39,312 nucleotides of DNA from assembly GCA_023230665.1 (NCBI GenBank), contig JALNWY010000007.1, positions 1-39,312 on the forward strand, given 5' to 3'. Below, in pieces: positions 17,003-26,748 of the stretch (position 1 is its first letter; each line of letters begins with the position of its first letter). The notes below the pieces were generated by a model, which saw nothing but the letters and a program-made list of their open reading frames with translations, ran no database searches and had not been told where the DNA came from. This DNA comes from Deltaproteobacteria bacterium. GTDB taxonomy: Bacteria > Desulfobacterota > Desulfomonilia > UBA1062. A program made the position numbers and the translations under genes.

Positions 17003-18067
17003 CTAGAGCTCCTTCTGCAGCCAGTACCGTTCGATGATCCGGGCGATCTCCTGGGGAATGGGCACCACCCCCCCCGGGCGGCCGTAAAACTCACAGGGGA
17101 CCCTGCCCTCGATCGCCAGGCGCACATCGTCGAGCATCTGGCCGGTGCTCATCTCGAACACGAGGAAGAGCTTGGTCTTTTTTGCAAGGCTGCGGATCGC
17201 CTCTTCGGGGAACGGCCACAGCGTGATCGGACGGAGCAGGCCGACCTTCAGCCCATCGCTCCTCGCCCGCTTGACAGCGCCCTTGGCGATGCGCGCAGCC
17301 GTGCCGTAGGCGATGATGGTCAGTTTCGCGTCTTCGGCCATGAACTCCTCCCACTGGGGGAGCTCATGCGCCATGAGCTCGTATTTCCGCTTGAGCTTCC
17401 AGTTGTGCTCTTCCATCTCGGCCGGGTCAAGGATCAGGGACTTGATGATCCGGGAGGGCCTGTTTTCAGCGCCGTCCAAGACGTAGTCCTTGGGGGGGAT
17501 CTCCACCTCGGGCCGCTCGTGCATGGAGATGGGCTCCACGATCTGGCCCATCATGCCGTCTCCCAGGATCATGACCGGGGTGCGGTAGAGGTCGGCCACG
17601 TCGAAGCTTTTCATGGTGATGTCATAGAGTTCCTGCACATACGCCGGCGCATAGACGGGCATGCGGTAGTCGCCGTGGCCTCCTCCCCGTGTCGCCTGAT
17701 AGTAGTCTCCCTGGCTGGGCGCGATATTCCCCAGGCCGGGCCCGCCCCGGTTGATGTTGACGATGACCGCCGGAAGCTCGAGTGCAGCCAGGAACGAGAG
17801 CCCTTCCTGCTTGAGGCTGATGCCCGGAGAAGAAGAGCTGGTCATGGCGCGCATTCCGCTCGCGGCCGCGCCGAGCACCATGTTGATGGACGCGATCTCG
17901 CTCTCGCCCTGGAGGAACACCCCGCCCACCTCCTGCATACGCCTGGACATATATTCGGGCACCTCGTTCTGCGGGGTGATGGGGTAGCCGAAGTAACACG
18001 TGCAGCCAGCACGGATCGCGGCCTCTCCGAGGGCGTCCGTGCCTTTCATGAGAACTTTCTTATTCAC
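17003..18067 (-). CDS. vorB: 2-oxoacid:ferredoxin oxidoreductase, alpha subunit (VorB type)
   Basis: A 354-aa alpha subunit. ITPQNEVPEYMSRR, VFLQGESEIASINMV and TSSSSPGISLKQEG match the 3-methyl-2-oxobutanoate (2-ketoisovalerate) dehydrogenase VorB group, as does the overall length. The reaction is CoA- and ferredoxin-dependent oxidation of branched-chain 2-oxoacids, linking amino-acid degradation to ferredoxin reduction; 2-oxoglutarate or aryl oxoacids remain possible. It overlaps the ferredoxin-subunit stop by 8 bp, showing tight translational coupling. Confidence 0.88.
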   Translation of the reverse strand: MNKKVLMKGTDALGEAAIRAGCTCYFGYPITPQNEVPEYMSRRMQEVGGVFLQGESEIASINMVLGAAASGMRAMTSSSSPGISLKQEGLSFLAALELPAVIVNINRGGPGLGNIAPSQGDYYQATRGGGHGDYRMPVYAPAYVQELYDITMKSFDVADLYRTPVMILGDGMMGQIVEPISMHERPEVEIPPKDYVLDGAENRPSRIIKSLILDPAEMEEHNWKLKRKYELMAHELPQWEEFMAEDAKLTIIAYGTAARIAKGAVKRARSDGLKVGLLRPITLWPFPEEAIRSLAKKTKLFLVFEMSTGQMLDDVRLAIEGRVPCEFYGRPGGVVPIPQEIARIIERYWLQKEL

Positions 18068-18284
18068 GGTACACCTCGATGGCTGTTTCGGGGCACATGA
18101 CCGCGCACAGGGCGCACCCCCTGCATGACTCCTTGGCGGTTTCGGCTGGATGATATCCCTTCTCGTTCAGGCTATCCGAGAGCCGGATTGCCTCATCGGG
18201 ACAAACGGTCAAACACAGTTCGCAGGCCTTGCACAATCCCTGGTTTATCGTGATCTTTCCTTTTGCTGCCATATCCCTTCTCAT
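18060..18284 (-). CDS. 2-oxoacid:ferredoxin oxidoreductase, delta subunit (2[4Fe-4S] ferredoxin)
   Basis: About 74 aa from the ATG at 18284, which has AAGGAAA a few nt upstream; an upstream in-frame start at 18323 lacks a site. Two CxxCxxCxxxCP clusters are present, CKACELCLTVCP and CRGCALCAVMCP, so it should carry two [4Fe-4S] clusters that pass electrons from the TPP site to soluble ferredoxin. It is the first gene of the operon and overlaps the alpha subunit. Confidence 0.92.
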   Translation of the reverse strand: MRRDMAAKGKITINQGLCKACELCLTVCPDEAIRLSDSLNEKGYHPAETAKESCRGCALCAVMCPETAIEVYRE

Positions 18285-18577
18285 GCATACTTTCCTTGAA
18301 GTTGGATCATTGTTTAGCACCAAAACACAGCCCTTGTACAGAATAGATTTTGCAAGGATAATTTCATGATGTTTCTCTGTGTCTTACAGTGAACTCTTTC
18401 ATGGAGATTTTGGTGCAGCGTTCACACACTCGCCGGAGATGAAAGATGATCCTCCGGCATTGGAAGAGCTCGCACCTCCTGCCCCTTCACGGATTCCCGG
18501 ACAGGGGCGCCGCGGCGCTTCAGCATTTTATGCAGGATACCCATGTCTTGCGAAGGCCCAGGTTCGATCACCCACCC
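18285..18577. other. Divergent intergenic region between oxidoreductase and heat-shock operons
   Basis: About 290 bp that must hold the leftward oxidoreductase promoter; no good -35/-10 pair is obvious. A perfect 12-bp GC palindrome, GCGCCGCGGCGC, lies at 18507-18518. A 67-codon rightward frame from 18379 has a GTG start, no ribosome-binding site and no recognisable product, so it is not called. Confidence 0.35.
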
Positions 18578-18605
18578 CTTGAAATTTGCATGGCGAGCCC
18601 TAATA
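18578..18605 (+). promoter_or_regulatory. Sigma-32-like heat-shock promoter for the Hsp20 operon
   Basis: CTTGAAA at 18578-18584, a 13-bp spacer and CCCTAATA at 18598-18605 resemble the RpoH consensus (CTTGAAA, about 11-16 bp, CCCCATnT). It is 31 bp upstream of the first Hsp20 ATG, and a close copy sits upstream of clpB. Confidence 0.6.
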
Positions 18606-18635
18606 AAGGCATAAAAATGATTGGAGGTGAGGGTC

Positions 18636-19073
18636 ATGGCAAGAATCGGCAGAATTAGCTGGAATTGGGACCCGATACAGGAAATGGAACGGCTTGAGCG
18701 GGACTGGAACGATTTCTTCTCCGGTTTAGGCAGGCCGAGCGCTGTGAAGTATCCGCCGATCAATGTCTTTACCGGCGAGGATGATGTCGTCGTCATATCG
18801 GAGATGCCGGGAGTAAACCCGGAAGATGTTGATCTCACCATTATCGGTGACGTGTTGACCCTGAAGGGTACGAGACGGCGACAGGAGCTTGGAGAGGGTC
18901 AGGCTTGGCACCGCAGAGAGCGCGGGCACGGAGATTTCTATCGCACCATCCAGCTCCCCTACAATGTGGAAAGCTCCAAGGTGGAGGCCAATTACAGCAA
19001 GGGTATCTTGAAGATCACCCTCCCCCGGGCCGAGGCGGACAAGGCCAGAAAAATCAGTGTGAAAACCGCATAA
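18636..19073 (+). CDS. Hsp20/alpha-crystallin small heat shock protein (first copy)
   Basis: A 145-aa ATP-independent holdase. The start at 18636 is set by GGAGGTGAGG just upstream. The alpha-crystallin domain covers about 40-143, with VISEMPGVNPEDVDLTIIGD, split by a loop, then GDFYRTIQLPYNV and the end-of-domain YSKGILKITLPRA. The N-terminal arm is Trp-rich (WNWDPIQEMERLERDW). It is the first of three dissimilar Hsp20 genes in one operon behind the heat-shock-type promoter. Confidence 0.95.
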   Translation: MARIGRISWNWDPIQEMERLERDWNDFFSGLGRPSAVKYPPINVFTGEDDVVVISEMPGVNPEDVDLTIIGDVLTLKGTRRRQELGEGQAWHRRERGHGDFYRTIQLPYNVESSKVEANYSKGILKITLPRAEADKARKISVKTA

Positions 19074-19088
19074 AAGGAGGTGAATGCC

Positions 19089-19499
19089 ATGACAGAGGCA
19101 GAAAAGTCCCGCGAGGTCAAGAAGCAGGAAGCGGGCGGCAGTGTGGCGACCGAGAGGACCCGGACCGGCAGGATCTATATGCCGAACGTCGATATCAGCG
19201 AAGACAGGGACAAGCTGGCCCTGTATGCGGATCTCCCCGGCGTCGGTGACGAGGATGTGAGCGTGACTCTGGAAAACGACGTGCTTACCATAGAGGCCAA
19301 GGTTTCTCCGGTCGAGATCGGAGACCACCGGCTCTCTTATGCTGAGTATGGGGTGGGCGACTATTTCCGGTCTTTCACGATCACCGAGCCCATTGACCGG
19401 GACCGGATCGAGGCAAAGATGAAGGACGGCGTGCTGCGGATCGTGCTGCCCAAAAAAGAAGAGGCCAAGCCAAAGCAGATCAAGATTCAAGCAGAATGA
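19089..19499 (+). CDS. Hsp20/alpha-crystallin small heat shock protein (second copy)
   Basis: A 136-aa small heat shock protein. The ATG at 19089 follows AAGGAGGTG; a GTG at 19080 lies inside that site and is not used. The N-terminal arm is short, charged and Lys/Glu-rich, unlike the other two copies. The alpha-crystallin domain starts near residue 33 (MPNVDISEDRDKLALYADLPGV) and ends with MKDGVLRIVLPKKEE. It is 15 bp after the first copy and 40 bp before the third. Confidence 0.94.
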   Translation: MTEAEKSREVKKQEAGGSVATERTRTGRIYMPNVDISEDRDKLALYADLPGVGDEDVSVTLENDVLTIEAKVSPVEIGDHRLSYAEYGVGDYFRSFTITEPIDRDRIEAKMKDGVLRIVLPKKEEAKPKQIKIQAE

Positions 19500-19539
19500 C
19501 GACAAACAAAGATAAAGATACGGTATAAGGAGGGAGACC

Positions 19540-20052
19540 ATGTCTATGAGATCGTTGACCCCCTGGAGATGGGGAAGAAGAAGCGTTCCGGCAGGCAGGG
19601 AGATAGAGACCCATCCGCTGGACCTGTTTCAGCGCGAGATGAACCGCCTGTTCGATGATTTCTTCAAGGGATTCGGGCTCAGACCCCCCGGCGGCGAAGA
19701 GACGGAGGCCGCGGGCGTGTTCTATCCGCAGATAGACATGACCGAGGACGAGAACTCCATATACGTCACCGCTGAGCTGCCCGGACTTGATGAAAAGGAG
19801 ATTGACATCAATCTGAGCAAGGATTCGCTCACCATCAAGGGTGAGAAGAGAGAAGAGAGAGAAGAGAAGGGTAAGGAGTCCTACTACATGGAGCGCTCGT
19901 TCGGAACGTTCTCGCGGGTGATCCCGATCCCGGTAGAGGTCAACCCGGACAAGGTGGAGGCGACCTTCAAGAAGGGCGTGTTGAACATCACCCTGCCCAA
20001 GGCACAAAAGGAGAAAAAGGAGCAGAAGAAGATCAAGATCAAGGGAGTCTGA
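19540..20052 (+). CDS. Hsp20/alpha-crystallin small heat shock protein (third copy)
   Basis: A 170-aa small heat shock protein of the Hsp16/IbpA-like bacterial class. AAGGAGGGAG precedes the ATG. The N-terminal arm contains LDLFQREMNRLFDDFFKGFG. The crystallin domain covers about 60-165, with VTAELPGLDEKEIDINLSKD, split by a Lys/Glu-rich loop (KREEREEKGKES), then ERSFGTFSRVIPIPV and FKKGVLNITLPKA. A lysine-rich tail ends in IKIKGV, an IxI-like motif used for oligomer assembly. It closes the operon before a strong terminator. Confidence 0.96.
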   Translation: MSMRSLTPWRWGRRSVPAGREIETHPLDLFQREMNRLFDDFFKGFGLRPPGGEETEAAGVFYPQIDMTEDENSIYVTAELPGLDEKEIDINLSKDSLTIKGEKREEREEKGKESYYMERSFGTFSRVIPIPVEVNPDKVEATFKKGVLNITLPKAQKEKKEQKKIKIKGV

Positions 20053-20082
20053 TCAGTCTGCTGCTCAGGAGGGGTTTTTCGG

Positions 20083-20110
20083 AAAGGGGCTTTTTGAAAA
20101 GCCCCTTTTT
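20083..20110 (+). terminator. Intrinsic terminator between the Hsp20 operon and clpB
   Basis: AAAGGGGCTT (20083-20092) pairs with AAGCCCCTTT (20099-20108), with T-run to 20110. It separates the Hsp20 transcript from clpB. Confidence 0.85.
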
Positions 20111-20113
20111 CAC

Positions 20114-20141
20114 CTTGAAATACGGGGCAGTGCCTCCTACA
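20114..20141 (+). promoter_or_regulatory. Sigma-32-like heat-shock promoter for clpB
   Basis: CTTGAAA at 20114-20120, a 14-bp spacer and TCCTACA at 20135-20141 mirror the element at 18578-18605. It begins four bases after the Hsp20 terminator and 44 bp before the clpB ATG, so clpB probably has its own heat-inducible start. Confidence 0.5.
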
Positions 20142-20184
20142 AGAATCGGTGCCAGGCAAAAGGCACGAGGAGGAAAGACAATCC

Positions 20185-22818
<2,634 letters not shown>

Positions 22819-22841
22819 GCCTGCCGATCGAGGCCCCTCCT

Positions 22842-23621
22842 TCACCCGCGGTGTTTCTCGATGAATGAATGGATCCCGAGCATGTACTGACGGGCATGGC
22901 GCGAGACAAAGGCGTCAATGTGCCCCACACCGTCGAGGATCACGAGCTCCTTGGGCTCACGGGCGACCTCGTGCATCCTGATGGAATGCGTATGAGGCAC
23001 CACCGGGTCGTCTGTCCCGTGGATGAACAGCTTGGGGACCGGGCTCACGGGCAGCGTGTCGAGCGCCGAGAAGCCTGCCTCGGGGACCTCGCAGCGGATC
23101 TGCGGATAGGCCTCGGAGAAGAGGGCATGGAAGGAGTGGAGCCCCGCCTCCAGGATCGCGCCCTTCAAGGAGGGGAAATCCGGCAGGACCCGGGCCAGGG
23201 TGTAGGCGCCCATGGACTGTCCGAACCCGAAGACCGCGGCCCCGAAGGCCTCCGGGTGCGCGAGGATATGGTGAAACACGGCCCGAGCATCGTCCTGGAT
23301 CTGCCTGAGCGAAGGTTCGCCCCGTGATCTGCCGTATCCGCTGTAGTCAAAGGTGACGAGCCGGTGACCCATCTCGGGGAGAAACAGGGCCGCAGTGACG
23401 TGCGAGGTCATGTTCTCGGCATTGCCATGCAGATGGACGATGGTGGCGGGCGGAACAATTGCAGCCCTGGGCTGTATGATCCAGCTGTGCAGCCTCTCTT
23501 GGATCATGAGCTCCTCTTTGGCAAACCCGTGGTGTGATGGGTCCGAATAGACGACGTGATCGGGATAGAAGCAGTTTTCCTCTCTGATAATCATGACCTG
23601 TTTATAAGCGATATCACTCAT
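22842..23621 (-). CDS. Alpha/beta hydrolase, YfhR/BEM46-like
   Basis: 259 aa from the ATG at 23621. The frame is open further upstream to 23750, but that extension (Arg/Gly/Pro-rich) overlaps a recognisable SAM-hydrolase remnant on the other strand and is unlikely to be coding. Numbered from 23621: HLHGNAENM gives the oxyanion hole, GFGQSMGA the nucleophile elbow with S136, FIHGTDDPVVPHTHS the Asp, and GVGHIDAF the His. The order and LLPEMGHRLVTFDYSGYGRS-like segment match serine hydrolases of the BEM46 group. Substrate unknown. It is convergent with clpB. No strong ribosome-binding site is seen, so an ATG at 23594 is an alternative. Confidence 0.82.
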   Translation of the reverse strand: MSDIAYKQVMIIREENCFYPDHVVYSDPSHHGFAKEELMIQERLHSWIIQPRAAIVPPATIVHLHGNAENMTSHVTAALFLPEMGHRLVTFDYSGYGRSRGEPSLRQIQDDARAVFHHILAHPEAFGAAVFGFGQSMGAYTLARVLPDFPSLKGAILEAGLHSFHALFSEAYPQIRCEVPEAGFSALDTLPVSPVPKLFIHGTDDPVVPHTHSIRMHEVAREPKELVILDGVGHIDAFVSRHARQYMLGIHSFIEKHRG

Positions 23622-23735
23622 CTTCAGCAAGGGTTTCCTTGACATCCGCGTCTCGGGGGAGCATCCGCCCCTGCGTGGTAGATCCCGGGATGAGGACCTC
23701 ACGCCCGACCCTTGTGGTGCTCCCTGGCCGCGGGT

Positions 23736-23909
23736 GAGAAGACGGTGCATCAGATAGCCGAAAGTTTTGCCGATATTCCTCCCGGGGAGCCGGCCCTGAT
23801 TGTCGGAAGCGCCATGACCGTGGAGGTGGCGGCGAACCGGGAGAGCGCAGCCGTGCTGCTCGGGATTGTGGCAGGCATGCCGGTGAGATTGATCCCGCCC
23901 GGCCCTTAG
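23736..23909 (+). pseudogene. C-terminal remnant of a SAM hydrolase (DUF62 / SAM_HAT)
   Basis: About 57 codons ending in TAG match the C-terminal beta-barrel of S-adenosyl-L-methionine hydrolase/hydroxide adenosyltransferases: SFADIPPGEPALIVGSA, then VEVAANRESAAVLLGIVAG and MPVRLIPPGP follow the family pattern of Y/F-ADxPPGE, GSx(L)EIAVNxGSAAxxLG and GxPVxL. The rest of the enzyme (normally about 250-280 aa) is missing: an in-frame stop lies at 23691 and no N-domain is present upstream, which is occupied by the start of the leftward hydrolase. It overlaps the yggS stop by 4 bp. I read it as a decayed gene end. Confidence 0.6.
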
Positions 23910-24571
23910 GCCTGGTTCCTGGTCCCGAAGATCCGGGTGCCGATGCGCACCAGAGAGGCCCCCTCCTCGATAGCAATGCGGTAGGAGTCGCTCATCCCCA
24001 TGGAAAGGTGTTTCATCTCCACCCTGGGCACGGTAGCCCCCGCCACCTCTACGAACAGCTCCCGGGTGGCCCTGAAATAGGGCCTGAGGTGTTCAGGGTC
24101 GTCGAGAAAGGGGCCCATGGTCATCAGGCCCTGGACACGGATGTGCTCCAGGGTGTGGATCTGACGGATGAACGGGAGTACGTCTTCGGGAAGCAGCCCC
24201 GCCTTCTGGGGCTCCTGGGCGCTATTGACCTCGACGAGCACGGGCATGATCTTGCCATGCCTGCCCGCCAGCCTGTCTATGGTCTGGGCCAGCGGCACCG
24301 AGTCCACGGTTTCGATCATGTCGAACAGGGGCACGATGTATTTGACCTTGTTGGTCTGGATATGCCCGATAAAATGCCAGCCGACACGCTCCCGGATCTC
24401 GGGTATGACGGCCCGGGCCTCCTGAACGTAGTTCTCACCGATCAGGGTGACGCCGGCCTCGATCACTTCGCGGATCTCGCCGGCGGTGCGCGCCTTTGCC
24501 GCGGCAACCACCCGGACGTGACCGGGGATCTCGGACAGGATCTTCCGTGCATTCTCAGAAATGATACCCAT
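23906..24571 (-). CDS. YggS/PROSC family PLP-binding protein
   Basis: A 221-aa single-domain alanine-racemase-N-like TIM barrel that binds pyridoxal 5'-phosphate and helps PLP and amino-acid homeostasis; it is not a racemase. The Schiff-base Lys is K26 in VVAAAKARTAGEI. GENYVQEA, WHFIGHIQTNKVK, VNSAQEPQKAG, GLMTMGP, MKHLSMGMSDSYRIAIEEG and VRIGTRIFG are the family landmarks. The usual KTR after the Schiff-base site reads KAR. It stands alone between a gene remnant and an outer-membrane protein. Confidence 0.94.
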   Translation of the reverse strand: MGIISENARKILSEIPGHVRVVAAAKARTAGEIREVIEAGVTLIGENYVQEARAVIPEIRERVGWHFIGHIQTNKVKYIVPLFDMIETVDSVPLAQTIDRLAGRHGKIMPVLVEVNSAQEPQKAGLLPEDVLPFIRQIHTLEHIRVQGLMTMGPFLDDPEHLRPYFRATRELFVEVAGATVPRVEMKHLSMGMSDSYRIAIEEGASLVRIGTRIFGTRNQA

Positions 24572-24872
24572 GGACAGCCGTCATTTTCGTCCGGAAGTGC
24601 TTTGCTTGTCAATATATAATGTGATCTCTCAAAAAAGGGGATGCAGCCGGCTAGAGCAGCATCCGTTCAGCGGGCGCTCATCCTTATTTAAGGTGATAAA
24701 AGGAAGGGAAAGAAAGGGGACGATGAGGTAGACAGGGGAATCCGGGAGCCGGAACGTTTTAGCCTCGCGTTTTTTGCCTATCTCATCGTCTCTCATGTCT
24801 CATCTTACACGCACGAGGAAAATCAGGGCGCAAGGCTTAACTCTTTGATGAGCGCCCTGCTTTGCTCCCTCG
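24572..24872. other. Intergenic region with an imperfect 13-bp inverted repeat
   Basis: About 300 bp between yggS and the outer-membrane gene, both leftward. It holds GACGATGAGGTAG (24719-24731) and CTATCTCATCGTC (24778-24790), which are reverse complements at 12 of 13 positions with 46 nt between, plus the terminator at 24819-24859. No gene is seen. Confidence 0.45.
24819..24859 (-). terminator. Terminator of the outer-membrane protein gene
   Basis: On the minus strand CAGGGCGC (24859-24852) pairs with GCGCCCTG (24831-24824) across a 20-nt loop and is followed by ATTTTCC. It lies just past the stop of the beta-barrel gene. Confidence 0.55.
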
Positions 24873-25664
24873 TTAAAATCTCAGTCCCACCTCGGCGAAC
24901 GGGCCGGTGAAGTTGGCGTCCAAGTCCAGGCCGCTCTTCTTGATGTTCAGGAAGTCGGCGCGGTAGCCCGCATTGATCATGAACGGTCCGCCTCCGGGGA
25001 TAAACTTGACCATGCCGCTGAAGCTGTAGACCTGGTCATTGGAAATGGCCATACCCCAGCCCTCCAGCTCCACCGAGACCATGTCCGCGGGCTGCATTTC
25101 CAGGGCCGCGAAAATCATGGGGTAGGTAACGGTCTCATCCGGATTCTCCTTCAGGACGTCCCCTTCCACAATATCGTCGTCCAGGGGAATGCGTTTCACC
25201 TCGGTGTCGATGTGCACCACCCGGGCGCCCACCCCGACATCGAGATCGATCCCGCCGGTGGGTCCGGTCTCGATGAACGGGGTGCTGAAGTACAGGGCCG
25301 CATCGTAGATGTTCAGGAAAAACTCTGAGTCGATCGCGTCGCCACCGAAAAAGACCGTGTCTCCGAAGGCGAACTCGAACGAGTTGTCCTCCGTGGAGTC
25401 GAAGCCCATAGGTGTTGCCTTGAGATAGATGCCGAAGAGCTCCGCCGGCTCGATCTTGGCTCTGACCGCGAGTTCCCACTCGCTGTCGAAGCCGAACCGG
25501 TCTTTAAGGTCGAGATTCGTGCTCGCTCCGTTCGAGGAGTACGCCAGATCGCCGTCCGGTTTTACGTACCATGCGCCTGCGGCAATCTCGAAACTGGCGG
25601 CAGAAACTGCCAGGGGAAGAACCAGGAGCGCAAGTGTCATTCCGATAATCGTCAAGCGTTTCAT
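24873..25664 (-). CDS. Outer-membrane beta-barrel protein
   Basis: A 263-aa exported protein. The signal peptide is about 1-22 (basic MKRLTIIG start, hydrophobic core, cleavage after AVSAA). The mature part alternates amphipathic strands and acidic loops and ends in VGLRF, whose terminal Phe is the BAM recognition signal. It resembles the TIGR04219-type barrel proteins found in proteobacteria. AAAGGAGG precedes the ATG. No enzymatic residue pattern is seen; a porin-like or structural role is possible. Confidence 0.82.
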   Translation of the reverse strand: MKRLTIIGMTLALLVLPLAVSAASFEIAAGAWYVKPDGDLAYSSNGASTNLDLKDRFGFDSEWELAVRAKIEPAELFGIYLKATPMGFDSTEDNSFEFAFGDTVFFGGDAIDSEFFLNIYDAALYFSTPFIETGPTGGIDLDVGVGARVVHIDTEVKRIPLDDDIVEGDVLKENPDETVTYPMIFAALEMQPADMVSVELEGWGMAISNDQVYSFSGMVKFIPGGGPFMINAGYRADFLNIKKSGLDLDANFTGPFAEVGLRF

Positions 25665-25733
25665 ATGTGCCTCCTTTACGCGAAATCATGCGTGTGGCGA
25701 CAAGGGATGATGAGTGAATATCCATACCCCTTG

Positions 25734-26447
25734 TCACGAGGGGCCGCCGGTCTTCCGGGAGGCCCTCTTTCTCTCGTCCGGTCCGTGCGCAAAGCACGGA
25801 GCTTTATGGCAGGCTCTCTTCAGGTTGTGTTTTCCGGAGCACGGGTGTGCCCCGGGCAATGGTTCGGATTCGGGAGAGAGGCTGCCGGGAAGAGACTGTT
25901 CATGCATTTCTTCTCTGTTTTCCAGGCGCCTGATCCTTTCGAGGACAGGCGGATGGGAAGAGAAGAACCAGGCATACGCGGGATGGGGGTGGAGATTTGT
26001 CATATTCCGGCTCGCGAGCCGTTCCAGGGATTCGATCAAGGCCTCGGGCCCCCCCATCATTGCCGAGGAGAAATCATCTGGCTGGCGTTCGAATCGCCTG
26101 GAGATCATGGCCCTTACCGGGCTCAGAAAAAACGCCGCCGGCCTGAGAAAGACAGCGAGGATGAAAATGCCCGCATAGATCACCTGGGATTCGAAGCCAA
26201 AGATCTGGAAGAGGTCGAAGAAAAGATGGCGAATTGCCTCCAGCCGGCCTGTTGCCGTGGAATAATCCCTTATCTCCTCAACCTTGTATGCATCTATGGC
26301 CCCGGCAAACTCCCGCGGGACCTTTCGGCCTTCATAACGGAGGTGGGAGACATTCAGGATATGGAGCCCCGAGCGCACCAACGCGGTCAGGACAGAGAGG
26401 ACAAGAAACAGAACGAGGAGATAATTCAGCTCTGCACCAGTATTCAT
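25734..26447 (-). CDS. Internally deleted M48 (Ste24-like) membrane peptidase, catalytic HExxH missing
   Basis: About 237 aa from the ATG at 26447 (a TTG at 26459 is also possible). The start matches Ste24/CAAX-protease N-termini: a first membrane helix, then NVSHLRYEG...VPREF and DYSTATGRLEAIRHLFFD. About residue 83 it jumps to a C-terminal part of the same family: FGFESQVIYAG, a helix, LSPVRAMISRRFERQPDDF with the ExxxD zinc-ligand motif (E120, D124), RNMTNLHPHP and SSHPPVLERI. The 170-220 residues that normally lie between, including HExxH, are absent, so it cannot be a working metallopeptidase. A basic 55-residue tail follows. The frame is intact across the junction. Confidence 0.7.
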   Translation of the reverse strand: MNTGAELNYLLVLFLVLSVLTALVRSGLHILNVSHLRYEGRKVPREFAGAIDAYKVEEIRDYSTATGRLEAIRHLFFDLFQIFGFESQVIYAGIFILAVFLRPAAFFLSPVRAMISRRFERQPDDFSSAMMGGPEALIESLERLASRNMTNLHPHPAYAWFFSSHPPVLERIRRLENREEMHEQSLPGSLSPESEPLPGAHPCSGKHNLKRACHKAPCFAHGPDERKRASRKTGGPS

Positions 26448-26459
26448 GATAGATGCCAA

Positions 26460-26748
26460 CTACCTTTGTCAGCAGACCGTCCATCCCTCCATCACCTTAA
26501 AAAAGGGGTGATGAGCCCCCGTCTTTTCGGGGAATGCGGCGTTGAAATCCCTGTTTTCCCTTGTGCCCAGAAGCCCGGTGATATCATTCAACGTGCGGTC
26601 CCGGGAAAAGCCGCTTCCGCGACGCGGTTTCCGGCCTTTTTCCGTATGGTCCTGTCCTCCCCTTTGTATCTTCATAGATAGACAATAGGGATGCCTGAAG
26701 ACAAAATCAATTGGTGCTGGAGCCGAAACAGGGATACGGCCAGAGGCC
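26460..26748. other. Intergenic region with two adjacent hairpins
   Basis: About 290 bp between ispH and the M48 remnant, both leftward. CATCACC (26490-26496) pairs with GGTGATG (26507-26513), and a CCCCCG/CGGGG hairpin lies next to it at about 26516-26532. On the minus strand these with T7 could stop transcription from ispH. A short leftward frame inside has no recognisable product. Confidence 0.35.

Noticed and set aside
16583..18100. Rightward 505-codon frame
   Set aside because: It is antisense to the oxidoreductase alpha and beta genes and has no recognisable domain.
25699..25735. 8-bp inverted repeat GACAAGGG/CCCTTGTC upstream of the outer-membrane gene
   Set aside because: It has no T-run on either strand and partly overlaps the end of the M48 frame, so neither terminator nor operator can be supported.
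26469..26675. Leftward 68-codon frame between ispH and the M48 gene
   Set aside because: Low-complexity basic peptide over hairpins; no family or start signal supports it.
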